Below, piece by piece: positions 1 through 6,045 of a stretch of 6,370 nucleotides of DNA. A model generated the notes under the pieces. It made no database searches, was not told the origin of the DNA, and was given only the letters and a program-made list of their open reading frames with translations. The DNA comes from Acidimicrobiales bacterium. Lineage in GTDB: Bacteria > Actinomycetota > Acidimicrobiia > Acidimicrobiales > Palsa-688. Each line of letters starts with the position of its first letter. Position 1 is the stretch's first letter. The translations under genes and the position numbers were made by a program. The stretch lies in contig JASHVH010000093.1 of the NCBI GenBank assembly GCA_030039575.1, positions 1 through 6,370 of the forward strand, given 5' to 3'.

Positions 1-1992
1 CGGGGGCTCGAGTTCCTCCACGTCAACGCTCGCACCATCATCAACACTGTCCCGGCATCGTCGAGGATGTCGTTCAAGTACACGATCAACGCCTACCGAG
101 GCTGCTCTCATGCGTGCGCCTACTGCATGTCTGGCGACACGCCCATCCTCATGGCTGACGGCCGTACGAAGCCCCTTTACGAAGTGCGGGCCGGCGACTA
201 CGTGTACGGAACCGTGAGGGAGGGCGGGTACAGGCGGTACACCGTCACGCCGGTGCTCGCACATTGGGGCACAGTTAAGGCGGGGTACCGGGTGACTTTG
301 GACGATGGTACGGAGCTGGTAGCGAGTGGGGACCATCGGTTCTTGTCCAACAGAGGCTGGAAGTACGTTATGGGAGCCCAGCAAGGACCTAAACGCCGTC
401 CGCATTTGACGGTCCACAACAAACTCATGGGCTCGGGTTATTTCGCGTCGCCGCCCAAACGTGATGGCGACTACGCGCGCGGCTATATATGCGGGCTCGT
501 ACGCGGTGACGGCAATTTCGTCCGTTACGACTACGCGCGACGTGGTCGTTCAACCGGGGACGTTTATCGGTTCCGGCTTGCTCTCGCCGACATCGAAGCG
601 CTCGATCGCGCCGAGACCATGCTTCGCGCACACGGCGTTGCCACAAGTTCTTTCGTTTTTCAATTAGCAACCGGGCGCCGGCGTGCGATGAGCGCAATTA
701 GAACTCAGTCCCGGCAAGCTTTCGAGAGGGTCACAGAAATCCTTGACTGGCCAGTTAAGCCCTCCTCGTCCTGGTCCAAGGGTTTTCTTGCGGGCATATT
801 CGACGCCGAAGGCTCTTGCCGCCGGGGCACTCTAAGGATTTCCAACACAGACCTGGAGATCATCCACTGGACCATGAGGTGCACCTCGTTGCTCGGGTTC
901 GATGCCGTCACAGAGAAACCCTCGGGGCACGCAATGTCTGTGAGGATCCGAGGGGGCCTCGCACAGCGGCTTCGCTTCTTTCTTATGGTCGACCCCGCTA
1001 TCTCGCGAAAGCGGTCGGTCCTCGGCACGGCACTAAAGTCGAACGCCAGTCTCGGCATAGTCTCAATCGAACCACTTAGCGGGCGGGCGGAGATGTTCGA
1101 CATAACGACCGGCACCGGCGATTTCATCGCTAATGGCGTGGTGAGCCATAACTGCTTCGCTCGGCCCACCCACGAGTACCTTGGGCTCGGCATTGGTGAG
1201 GATTTTGAGCGACGCATCGTCGTGAAAGTCAACGCCGTCGAGCGTGCCCGAGCCGAGCTCTCTTCACCCCGATGGAGGGGTGACCTGATCGCCATGGGCA
1301 CCAACACCGATCCCTACCAGCACGCCGAGGGCAAGTACCACCTGACCCGGGGCATCGTGCGCGCTCTGTCGGAGCGGCGCAACCCGTTCAGCATCCTGAC
1401 CAAGTCCACCCTCGTGCTTCGTGACCTGGCGCTGCTCGCCGAAGCGGCCACCCGGACCGGCGTCAGGGTCAACCTGTCCATCGGGACCCTGGACCGGCAA
1501 GTGTGGCGTCTCACCGAGCCCGGCACACCGCCACCGGACAAGCGGCTCGAGGCGGTCAGGCGCCTCAGTGAGGCCGGCATCCCGTGCGGCGTACTCGTGG
1601 CACCCGTGCTACCCGGCCTCTCTGACGCGGACGAGCAGGTCACGGCCGTCGCCCAGGCGTGCCGCGACGCCGGCGCGCTAGGGGTCAGCGTTGTCGCGCT
1701 CCATTTACGACCCGGGGTGCGCGAACACTACCTGGGGTGGCTCGCCTCCGTCCGACCGGACCTGACGAATATGTACGCTCGCCGCTTCAGCCGCGGCGCG
1801 TACCAACCCAAACAGGAGCAAGAACGGCTGAACGCGCTCGTTAGGCAAGTGATGGGGTACCCGGTTGCGCCTGGGACGGTCCTCATGTCATCTCAGGAAC
1901 CGACCGTCGAGGTGGCGCGCCCCCCGACATCGGGCTCACCAGCCCAGCTAACCTTGTTCCCCCCTGTCCACGACGACCTGGAAAAAGGTTAA
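1..1992 (+). CDS. Rv2578c-family radical SAM protein interrupted by an intein (5'-partial)
   Basis: This is a radical S-adenosylmethionine protein related to the mycobacterial Rv2578c / spore-photoproduct-lyase-like family. The reading frame is open from base 1 and the peptide before the first ATG (GLEFLHVNARTIINTVPASS) is family-like, so the gene starts outside the window and ATG 67 is an internal methionine. The cluster motif CSHACAYC (CxxxCxxC, bases 103-126 before splicing) binds the 4Fe-4S cluster that cleaves SAM. It is split before its third Cys by an intein (124-1152). The C-extein (1153-1989, 279 residues) carries further SPL-like segments: GTNTDPYQHAEGKYHLTRG, LTKSTLVLRDLALLAE and VNLSIGTLD. 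The visible spliced product is about 320 residues, against roughly 340 for Rv2578c, so only a short N-terminus is missing. The C-terminus ends in a disordered-looking tail with QLTLF, which resembles a sliding-clamp motif. Substrate is unknown; a DNA-repair-like role is only an inference from the SPL relationship. An MFS gene follows 59 bases downstream on the same strand. Confidence 0.93.
   Translation, partial: RGLEFLHVNARTIINTVPASSRMSFKYTINAYRGCSHACAYCMSGDTPILMADGRTKPLYEVRAGDYVYGTVREGGYRRYTVTPVLAHWGTVKAGYRVTLDDGTELVASGDHRFLSNRGWKYVMGAQQGPKRRPHLTVHNKLMGSGYFASPPKRDGDYARGYICGLVRGDGNFVRYDYARRGRSTGDVYRFRLALADIEALDRAETMLRAHGVATSSFVFQLATGRRRAMSAIRTQSRQAFERVTEILDWPVKPSSSWSKGFLAGIFDAEGSCRRGTLRISNTDLEIIHWTMRCTSLLGFDAVTEKPSGHAMSVRIRGGLAQRLRFFLMVDPAISRKRSVLGTALKSNASLGIVSIEPLSGRAEMFDITTGTGDFIANGVVSHNCFARPTHEYLGLGIGEDFERRIVVKVNAVERARAELSSPRWRGDLIAMGTNTDPYQHAEGKYHLTRGIVRALSERRNPFSILTKSTLVLRDLALLAEAATRTGVRVNLSIGTLDRQVWRLTEPGTPPPDKRLEAVRRLSEAGIPCGVLVAPVLPGLSDADEQVTAVAQACRDAGALGVSVVALHLRPGVREHYLGWLASVRPDLTNMYARRFSRGAYQPKQEQERLNALVRQVMGYPVAPGTVLMSSQEPTVEVARPPTSGSPAQLTLFPPVHDDLEKG
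124..1152 (+). mobile_element. Intein with LAGLIDADG homing endonuclease, inserted in the radical SAM Fe-S motif
   Basis: This is a 343-residue in-frame protein intron that excises itself from the radical SAM precursor. Numbering from its first Cys: block A is C1-MSGDTPILMADG; block B is at about residues 55-74 with S68-G-D-H71, where Ser replaces the usual Thr of TxxH; block F is MFDITTGTGDFIANG (about 324-338); block G is VVSH342-N343, followed by Cys +1 of the extein. All splicing nucleophiles (C1, penultimate His, terminal Asn, C+1) are present, so splicing is expected. The two dodecapeptide endonuclease motifs are GYICGLVRGDG (120-130, acidic D129) and GFLAGIFDAEG (220-230, acidic E229). 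They are 100 residues apart and both keep the metal-binding acid, so the homing enzyme looks intact. Hand-counted GC is 58% in 601-720, against 67% in extein bases 1381-1500. A rare TTA leucine codon (664-666) and AGA at 697-705 also suggest horizontal arrival. NCBI-style annotation recognises intein-containing Rv2578c-family proteins, so the insertion site itself is probably not new. Confidence 0.95.
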
Positions 1993-1996
1993 CCTT
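1985..1996. repeat. 12-bp perfect palindrome over the radical SAM stop codon
   Basis: AAGGTTAACCTT is self-complementary with no loop and includes the TAA stop (1990-1992). Without a loop or a following T-run it is not a terminator. It could be a protein-binding half-site pair for the downstream MFS gene or simply chance. Only the sequence symmetry is observed. Confidence 0.4.
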
Positions 1997-2028
1997 GCGA
2001 GGAAATAAAAGAGGCGCCGCTCGGACGG

Positions 2029-2054
2029 TACCCCAGCTAGGGTAAGGAACGTTG
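2029..2054 (+). promoter_or_regulatory. Ribosome-binding site and small hairpin before the MFS TTG start
   Basis: AAGGA at 2044-2048 is the only Shine-Dalgarno-like run ahead of the exporter. It lies just 3 bases from the TTG start at 2052, which is shorter than usual. Immediately upstream TACCC (2029-2033) and GGGTA (2040-2044) can form a 5-bp stem with a 6-base loop that abuts the Shine-Dalgarno. An in-frame ATG at 2094 is the alternative start but has no purine-rich site before it. No convincing -35/-10 promoter was seen in the 59-base gap 1993-2051, which favours read-through from the radical SAM gene. Confidence 0.4.
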
Positions 2055-3851
2055 GCGACTGTAGCTGCTAGTGGACCTGACGCGCTCCGGGCGATGACCG
2101 TCGACCCGTACAAGGGCAAGTGGTCGACGCTGTCCAATACCACCCTCGGGATGCTGATGGCGACGATCGACGCGTCGATCGTGCTCATTTCCCTCCCCGA
2201 CATCTTCCGCGGTATCCAGCTCGACCCGCTAACACCGGGCAACACCAGCTACTTCCTATGGTTACTGATGGGCTACATGCTCGTGACCGCCGTACTGGTG
2301 GTCAGCTTCGGCCGCCTGGGGGACATTGTCGGGCGGGTCCGCATGTACAACATGGGTTTCGCCATCTTCACGGTCTTCTCCATCTTGTTGTCGGTGACGT
2401 GGCTACACGGCACCGGGGCCGCCTTGTTCATGATCGTCATGCGCCTGATGCAGGGCGTCGGGGGCGCCTTCATAATGGCCAACACCTCCGCTATCCTGAC
2501 CGACGCCTTTCCCCCCAACCAGCGGGGGTTGGCCCTCGGTACGAACATGGTGGCCGCCATCGCCGGCTCGTTCATCGGCCTGGTGCTGGGCGGCATCCTG
2601 GCGCCCATCAACTGGCGACTTGTGTTCTGGGTCTCAGTGCCGGTAGGCATCGTCGGCACGGTCTGGGGGGTCATCAACCTGAAGGAAAAGGGCGTCCGGA
2701 ACCCGGCCAAGATCGACTGGCTTGGCAATGCCGCCTTTGCCATCGGTTTGATCGCCCTCCTGGTCGGGATCGTCTACGGCATCGAGCCCTACGAAGGCCA
2801 CGCGATGGGTTGGACCAACCCGTGGGTGCTCGTATCACTGGTTGGGGGAGTGTCGACGCTGGGCCTGTTCGTCTGGATCGAGACCAAGGTGCCGGCGCCG
2901 ATGTTCCGCATCTCGCTGTTCAAAATCCGGACTTTTGCCGCCGGGAACGTGGCCAGCCTGATGGCTGCCCTGGGCCGGGGTGGCCTCATGTTCATCCTCA
3001 TAATCTGGCTCCAGGGCATCTGGTTACCGAGCCATGGTTATAGCTTCGCCCAGACACCTTTGTGGGCGGGGATTTTCATGCTCCCCTTGACCGGGGGGTT
3101 CCTGGTGGCGGGGCCGTTGTCGGGGTACCTGTCGGACCGCTTCGGGGCCCGGCCGTTCGCCACCGGCGGCATGCTCGCGGCCGCCCTCAGCTTCGGGCTG
3201 CTGGAGTTGCTCCCGATCGGCTTTTCCTACATCTGGTTCGCCGTCCTGATCTTCATAAACGGGCTCTCGATGGGCCTGTTCGCCTCTCCCAACCGGGCCG
3301 CCATCATGAACGCCGTCCCGCCAGACCAGCGCGGCCAGTCGTCGGGGATGGGGGCGACGATCATGAACTCGGCCATGGTGCTGTCTATCGGCATTTTCTT
3401 TACGTTGATAATTGTCGGCCTCTCTGCCGACCTGCCCACGACCCTGTACCAGGGCCTAACGGCTCACGGTGTTTCGGCCGCCGCCGCCCGGAGGGTGGCC
3501 GACCTCCCGCCTACCTCCTCGGTCTTCAGCGCCTTCCTCGGTTACAACCCCGTTCAGAGCATGCTGGCGCCGACTGGCGTCCTGGCCCACTTGAAGCCGT
3601 CCGAGGCCGCTTTCCTCACGGGGAGATCCTTTTTCCCGAAGCTGATTGCGGTCCCCTTCGGCCACGGCCTGCACGAAGCACTCGATTTCGCCCTCACGGC
3701 TTGCCTGGTGGCGGCGGCCGCTTCAGCCATGCTGGGCAAACAGTATTTCTACCAGGCGCCGCCCCAGCCCCGGCCCGCCGAAGTGACCGAGCAGGAACTC
3801 GTGACAGCGGGCGCCGGCACAGCCGGGGCCGGTGACCAGGTTCGCCGCTGA
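2052..3851 (+). CDS. MFS transporter, DHA2-type 14-helix exporter
   Basis: This is an integral membrane proton-coupled exporter of the major facilitator superfamily, 599 residues from TTG 2052 or 585 from ATG 2094. The N-terminal helix carries the 14-TMS signature MATIDASIVLISLP (36-49). Motif A, GRLGDIVGRVR, is at 87-97. The motif C region, AGSFIGLVLGG, is at 171-181, and a second motif-A copy, GPLSGYLSDRFGAR, is at 354-367. Hydrophobic stretches fit about 14 helices, and the length is above the 12-helix norm. A long non-hydrophobic loop (about 458-543, between the last two helices) contains FLGYNP and FLTGRSFFPKL; this loop is a recurring feature of actinobacterial members as far as I recall, not a fusion. 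The C-tail after residue 563 is Pro/Ala/Gly-rich and probably cytoplasmic. Substrate cannot be read from sequence; drugs, lipids or metabolites are all possible. It lies 59 bases after the radical SAM gene and converges with the dehydrogenase gene over a strong hairpin. Confidence 0.93.
   Translation: MATVAASGPDALRAMTVDPYKGKWSTLSNTTLGMLMATIDASIVLISLPDIFRGIQLDPLTPGNTSYFLWLLMGYMLVTAVLVVSFGRLGDIVGRVRMYNMGFAIFTVFSILLSVTWLHGTGAALFMIVMRLMQGVGGAFIMANTSAILTDAFPPNQRGLALGTNMVAAIAGSFIGLVLGGILAPINWRLVFWVSVPVGIVGTVWGVINLKEKGVRNPAKIDWLGNAAFAIGLIALLVGIVYGIEPYEGHAMGWTNPWVLVSLVGGVSTLGLFVWIETKVPAPMFRISLFKIRTFAAGNVASLMAALGRGGLMFILIIWLQGIWLPSHGYSFAQTPLWAGIFMLPLTGGFLVAGPLSGYLSDRFGARPFATGGMLAAALSFGLLELLPIGFSYIWFAVLIFINGLSMGLFASPNRAAIMNAVPPDQRGQSSGMGATIMNSAMVLSIGIFFTLIIVGLSADLPTTLYQGLTAHGVSAAAARRVADLPPTSSVFSAFLGYNPVQSMLAPTGVLAHLKPSEAAFLTGRSFFPKLIAVPFGHGLHEALDFALTACLVAAAASAMLGKQYFYQAPPQPRPAEVTEQELVTAGAGTAGAGDQVRR
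2163..2182. repeat. 20-bp perfect palindrome inside the MFS gene
   Basis: ACGATCGACGCGTCGATCGT is a perfect inverted repeat with no spacer. It lies in the codons for the conserved TIDASIV segment of the first transmembrane helix. Because of the symmetry, the opposite strand also encodes TIDASIV in one frame. The protein motif partly forces the sequence, so this may be coincidence, but it would also be a good binding site for a dimeric regulator about 110 bases into the gene. Confidence 0.6.
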
Positions 3852-3863
3852 ACCTGGTTACCG
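3830..3863 (+). terminator. Strong hairpin between convergent genes, overlapping the MFS stop
   Basis: The arms CGGTGACCAGGTTC (3830-3843) and GAACCTGGTTACCG (3850-3863) pair over 14 bp around a 6-base loop, GCCGCT. The single non-Watson-Crick position (G3834-T3859) is a G-U wobble in the plus-strand RNA but an A-C mismatch in the minus-strand RNA, so the structure favours ending the MFS transcript. The MFS stop codon (3849-3851) begins in the loop and the dehydrogenase stop lies 10 bases beyond the stem. No proper U-tract follows on either strand, so it resembles the tractless terminators reported in actinobacteria. Alternatively it is a 3'-end stabiliser. Confidence 0.75.
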
Positions 3864-3872
3864 CTCGAGCTT

Positions 3873-4784
3873 TCAGGGAGCCCTCGTCTTCCACTCGACG
3901 TCTGATAACTGCGCCAGCGCCAGCAACAGCGCGTGGGTACCCTTTTGACCTCGGCCCTGGGCGCTGGCCGCGATGTACAGCTGTTCCGCCAGCGCCAGCC
4001 CCGGCAGGGAAAGCTTCATCCGGCGAGCTTCCTCGAGGGCAATCCCCAGATCCTTTATAAAGTGGTCAATTTTGAACCCCGGCTCGAAATCTCCCTTAAG
4101 GGCCCGCGGGCCGTAATTGGTCAGGGACCACGACCCTGCCGCCCCCGTGCTGATGGTCTCGATGACCTTGGCCACGTCCAGACCGGCACGCGAGGCATAG
4201 AGCAAAGCCTCGCAAACGCCCACCATGCCCGAAGCGATAGCGATCTGGTTGACCATTTTGGTGTGTTGGCCGGCGCCCGGCCCACCCTCGTACGTCACCA
4301 CCTTGCCCAGCTGCTTGAAAAGCGGAAGGGCCTTGTCGAAGGGTTCTTCCCGCCCTCCGACCATGATGACGAGCGCAGCATTACGGGCACCGACGTCGCC
4401 CCCTGAGACCGGCGCATCGAGCGAACTGACTCCCTTGGCCGCGGCGGCGTCGAAAATCTCCTTTGCCAGTTGCGGCTCGCTCGTGGTCATATCGACGATG
4501 GTGGTGCCTCTGGCCGCCGTCGTCAGCACTCCCCTTTCGCCGAGCACCACGGCGCGAACGTCAGAAGGGTACCCTACCATCGTCACCGCGACGTCTACCC
4601 CCTCGGCCGCTTCGGCCGGCGAGGCGGACCACTGGGCGCCTTGCTCGATCAGGGACAGGGCGCGCTCCTTGGTGCGGTTGAACACTTTTACCGGGAACCC
4701 GGCAGCCAGCAAGTGGCCGCACATGGGCGCTCCCATCACTCCCGTACCTATCCAGCCCACCCTCAGAGGCTCATCGGTGGCCAC
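3873..4784 (-). CDS. 3-hydroxyisobutyrate dehydrogenase-family NAD(P)-dependent oxidoreductase
   Basis: This 303-residue soluble beta-hydroxyacid dehydrogenase interconverts a beta- or gamma-hydroxy acid and its semialdehyde with NAD(P). Family length is about 290-300. The N-terminal Rossmann motif is GTGVMG (G13, G15, G18). The residues after the second strand are N36-R37-T38; an Arg here is usually linked to NADP(H) preference, as in glyoxylate/succinic-semialdehyde reductases. The substrate-binding motif DAPVSGG is at 123-129, the catalytic Lys is K176 in GAGQHTKMVNQ with N179 nearby, and KDLGIALEEA starts at K244. GTG 4784 was chosen as the start: an AAAGGAGA Shine-Dalgarno lies 7 bases upstream and the Rossmann strand begins right after it. 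The frame stays open another 519 bases upstream but there only mirrors the oxidase gene. The gene is divergent from a flavin amine oxidase, which suggests a shared catabolic unit, and convergent with the MFS gene. Exact substrate (3-hydroxyisobutyrate, tartronate, glyoxylate or succinic semialdehyde) is undetermined. Confidence 0.94.
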   Translation of the reverse strand: MATDEPLRVGWIGTGVMGAPMCGHLLAAGFPVKVFNRTKERALSLIEQGAQWSASPAEAAEGVDVAVTMVGYPSDVRAVVLGERGVLTTAARGTTIVDMTTSEPQLAKEIFDAAAAKGVSSLDAPVSGGDVGARNAALVIMVGGREEPFDKALPLFKQLGKVVTYEGGPGAGQHTKMVNQIAIASGMVGVCEALLYASRAGLDVAKVIETISTGAAGSWSLTNYGPRALKGDFEPGFKIDHFIKDLGIALEEARRMKLSLPGLALAEQLYIAASAQGRGQKGTHALLLALAQLSDVEWKTRAP

Positions 4785-4791
4785 AGTTACG

Positions 4792-4799
4792 TCTCCTTT
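4792..4799 (-). promoter_or_regulatory. Shine-Dalgarno deciding the dehydrogenase GTG start
   Basis: Read on the minus strand this is AAAGGAGA, a near-perfect anti-16S match, 7 bases before GTG 4784. It is the strongest ribosome-binding site in the window and rules out the much longer upstream extension of the frame. Confidence 0.85.
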
Positions 4800-4855
4800 G
4801 CACCCGCAGCTCGACGGGCGGCGAACCTCGGTCGGTGCGCCGTCCCCACACTGCC

Positions 4856-4861
4856 TATTGT
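4856..4861 (+). promoter_or_regulatory. Candidate -10 element (TATTGT) for a leaderless oxidase transcript
   Basis: TATTGT fits the actinobacterial TANNNT -10 consensus. A start of transcription 7 bases after it falls at 4868-4869, which is on the A of the oxidase ATG (4869). That ATG lacks a usable Shine-Dalgarno (only GGGA one base away), as expected of a leaderless mRNA. The -35 position (around 4832-4838) is not recognisable. The surrounding 84-base divergent spacer (4785-4868) must also hold the dehydrogenase promoter, for which no clear hexamers were seen. Confidence 0.4.
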
Positions 4862-4868
4862 TCGGGAT

Positions 4869-6011
4869 ATGAGGCCCGAGCTGCCAATCCGAGCCCAGGA
4901 ACGGGAAATTGACGTGGCCATCGTCGGCGCCGGGCTGGCCGGAGCGGCAACGGCGTGGGCGGCGACCCGACGGGGGCTTTCCGTGGCCGTGTTCGAGCAG
5001 TTCGCCCTCGGCCACCACCACGGCAGTTCGCACGGCAGCGCCAGGATATTCCGGCGTGCCTACGAGGACGAGCTGTACGTACGGCTCACCGGCGAGTCGG
5101 CGGAACTGTGGCGCGAGCTCGAACTCGACACCGGGACGACGTTGCTGCGCCGGACTGGCGGGGTTGACCATGGCGCCAAACGTGAGCTCGAGCTCATCCA
5201 CGAGCACTTGAGCGCCTTGCGCGTCCCCCATGAGGTGCTCGGCGCAGTCGAGGCGGGGCGGCGATGGCCCGGTATGCGCTTCGAAACCCCCGCGGTCTAC
5301 CATCCCGAAGCCGGGGTGATCGACGCCTCAGCCTCGGTGGCTGCCTGTGCCGATGCCAGCCGGCGACGGGGGGCAATCATAAACGAGAGCACGCCTGTCA
5401 CGAGGGTCGTACCCGATGAGGACGGCGCTATCGTGGTGGCCGGCGAACAATCCTGGCGGGCGTCGAGGGTGGTCATCGCCGCCGGGCCGTGGGTGGCGCA
5501 GTTGGTGCACGGCATTTTCCCTTTTCCCCCGGTGACGGTCACCCAAGAGCAGGTGTTCCACTTTCCCCGCCGCGACCTCTCGGTGGACTGGCCGACATTT
5601 GTCCATCGCGGTGCACGGTTCGTCTACGGGCTCCCAGGAGGTCGCGATGGGGGTGAGCGGGACGCACAAAAAGTTGCCGAACACGGCAATGGGCGGGTCA
5701 CCACCCCGTCCGCCCGTGATGGCGCCGTCGACCCGGTGGCGCGGTCGCGCCTGGTCGGCTACGTGAGGGACTGGCTGCCCGGGCTGGTCCCCGAGCCGTT
5801 CAACGAGGCTACCTGCCTCTACACCACAACCGCCGACGAGGACTTCGTCCTTGACCGGCGGGGGGCCATAATCGTTTGCTCGGCCTGTTCGGGCCATGGT
5901 GCCAAGTTTGCCCCGTGGCTCGGGTCACGGGCAGCAAGTCTGGCCGCCGGCGACGGGACTGTCCTCGAGCGGTTCCGCGTCGACCGGCCCGGGCTTCTCG
6001 CGGGCAAATAG
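4869..6011 (+). CDS. FAD-dependent amine oxidase, monomeric sarcosine oxidase / N-methyltryptophan oxidase family
   Basis: This 380-residue flavoenzyme should oxidise a secondary amine or N-methyl amino acid with O2, giving an imine/aldehyde and H2O2. The family is usually 370-390 residues. The N-terminal dinucleotide-binding motif is GAGLAG (20-25) with E43 closing the ADP-binding fold. The segment SHGSARIFR (54-62) matches the flavin-contact SHGxxRxxR region. K268 and H272 (QKVAEH) match the Lys-x3-His pair of the active site, where the Lys activates oxygen (Lys259/His263 in E. coli SolA). C316 in TCLYTTTADEDFVLD matches the Cys that covalently binds FAD, and SGHGAKFAP (341-349) is the family's C-terminal motif. 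All key residues are present, so it looks active. ATG 4869 was chosen because it gives the normal length; GTG 4914 is an alternative but would start inside the first strand. Substrate is unresolved between sarcosine, other N-methyl amino acids and related amines. It is divergent from the dehydrogenase, which may act on a downstream product. Confidence 0.92.
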   Translation: MRPELPIRAQEREIDVAIVGAGLAGAATAWAATRRGLSVAVFEQFALGHHHGSSHGSARIFRRAYEDELYVRLTGESAELWRELELDTGTTLLRRTGGVDHGAKRELELIHEHLSALRVPHEVLGAVEAGRRWPGMRFETPAVYHPEAGVIDASASVAACADASRRRGAIINESTPVTRVVPDEDGAIVVAGEQSWRASRVVIAAGPWVAQLVHGIFPFPPVTVTQEQVFHFPRRDLSVDWPTFVHRGARFVYGLPGGRDGGERDAQKVAEHGNGRVTTPSARDGAVDPVARSRLVGYVRDWLPGLVPEPFNEATCLYTTTADEDFVLDRRGAIIVCSACSGHGAKFAPWLGSRAASLAAGDGTVLERFRVDRPGLLAGK

Positions 6012-6021
6012 GGAGCCCGTA

Positions 6022-6043
6022 AGCCGTCATCTGCTTGATGGCT
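6022..6043 (+). terminator. Hairpin in the convergent gap after the oxidase gene
   Basis: AGCCGTCA (6022-6029) and TGATGGCT (6036-6043) pair over 8 bp around the 6-base loop TCTGCT. The one non-canonical pair (G6026-T6039) is a G-U wobble in plus-strand RNA and a mismatch in minus-strand RNA, the same orientation bias as the hairpin at 3830-3863. It starts 10 bases after the oxidase stop and ends 2 bases from the lipoprotein stop. There is no U-tract. It is a probable weak terminator for the oxidase transcript. Confidence 0.5.
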
Positions 6044-6045
6044 GA

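Noticed and set aside
458..543. Exporter loop (residue numbers 458-543 of the protein) as a fused extra domain
   Set aside because: It has no recognisable domain motifs and resembles the long loop seen in related actinobacterial 14-helix exporters.
705..1307. 200-residue minus-strand open frame across the intein junction
   Set aside because: It is low in recognisable motifs and spans the intein/extein border antisense to a well-supported gene; it is a shadow frame of GC-rich DNA.
67..1992. ATG 67 as the true start of the radical SAM gene
   Set aside because: The frame is open to base 1 with family-like sequence upstream, so the gene begins outside the window.
1995..2043. Sigma70-like promoter built from TTGCGA (1995-2000) and TAGGGT (2038-2043)
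   Set aside because: The spacing is 37 bases and no alternative hexamer lies at 16-18 bases, so it does not make a promoter.
2120..3043. 307-residue plus-strand frame inside the exporter gene
   Set aside because: It has shifted-frame composition rich in Arg, His, Pro and Gly with no motifs, and is fully nested in the MFS gene.
4470..4868. Open extension upstream of the oxidase on the plus strand, giving a 513-residue frame
   Set aside because: It is antisense to the dehydrogenase and Arg/Gly/His-rich like a shadow frame; the flavoprotein has its normal length from ATG 4869.
4785..5303. Long open extension upstream of the dehydrogenase on the minus strand, giving a 476-residue frame
   Set aside because: It lies antisense to the oxidase gene, shows no family resemblance, and the strong Shine-Dalgarno at 4792-4799 sets the start at GTG 4784.
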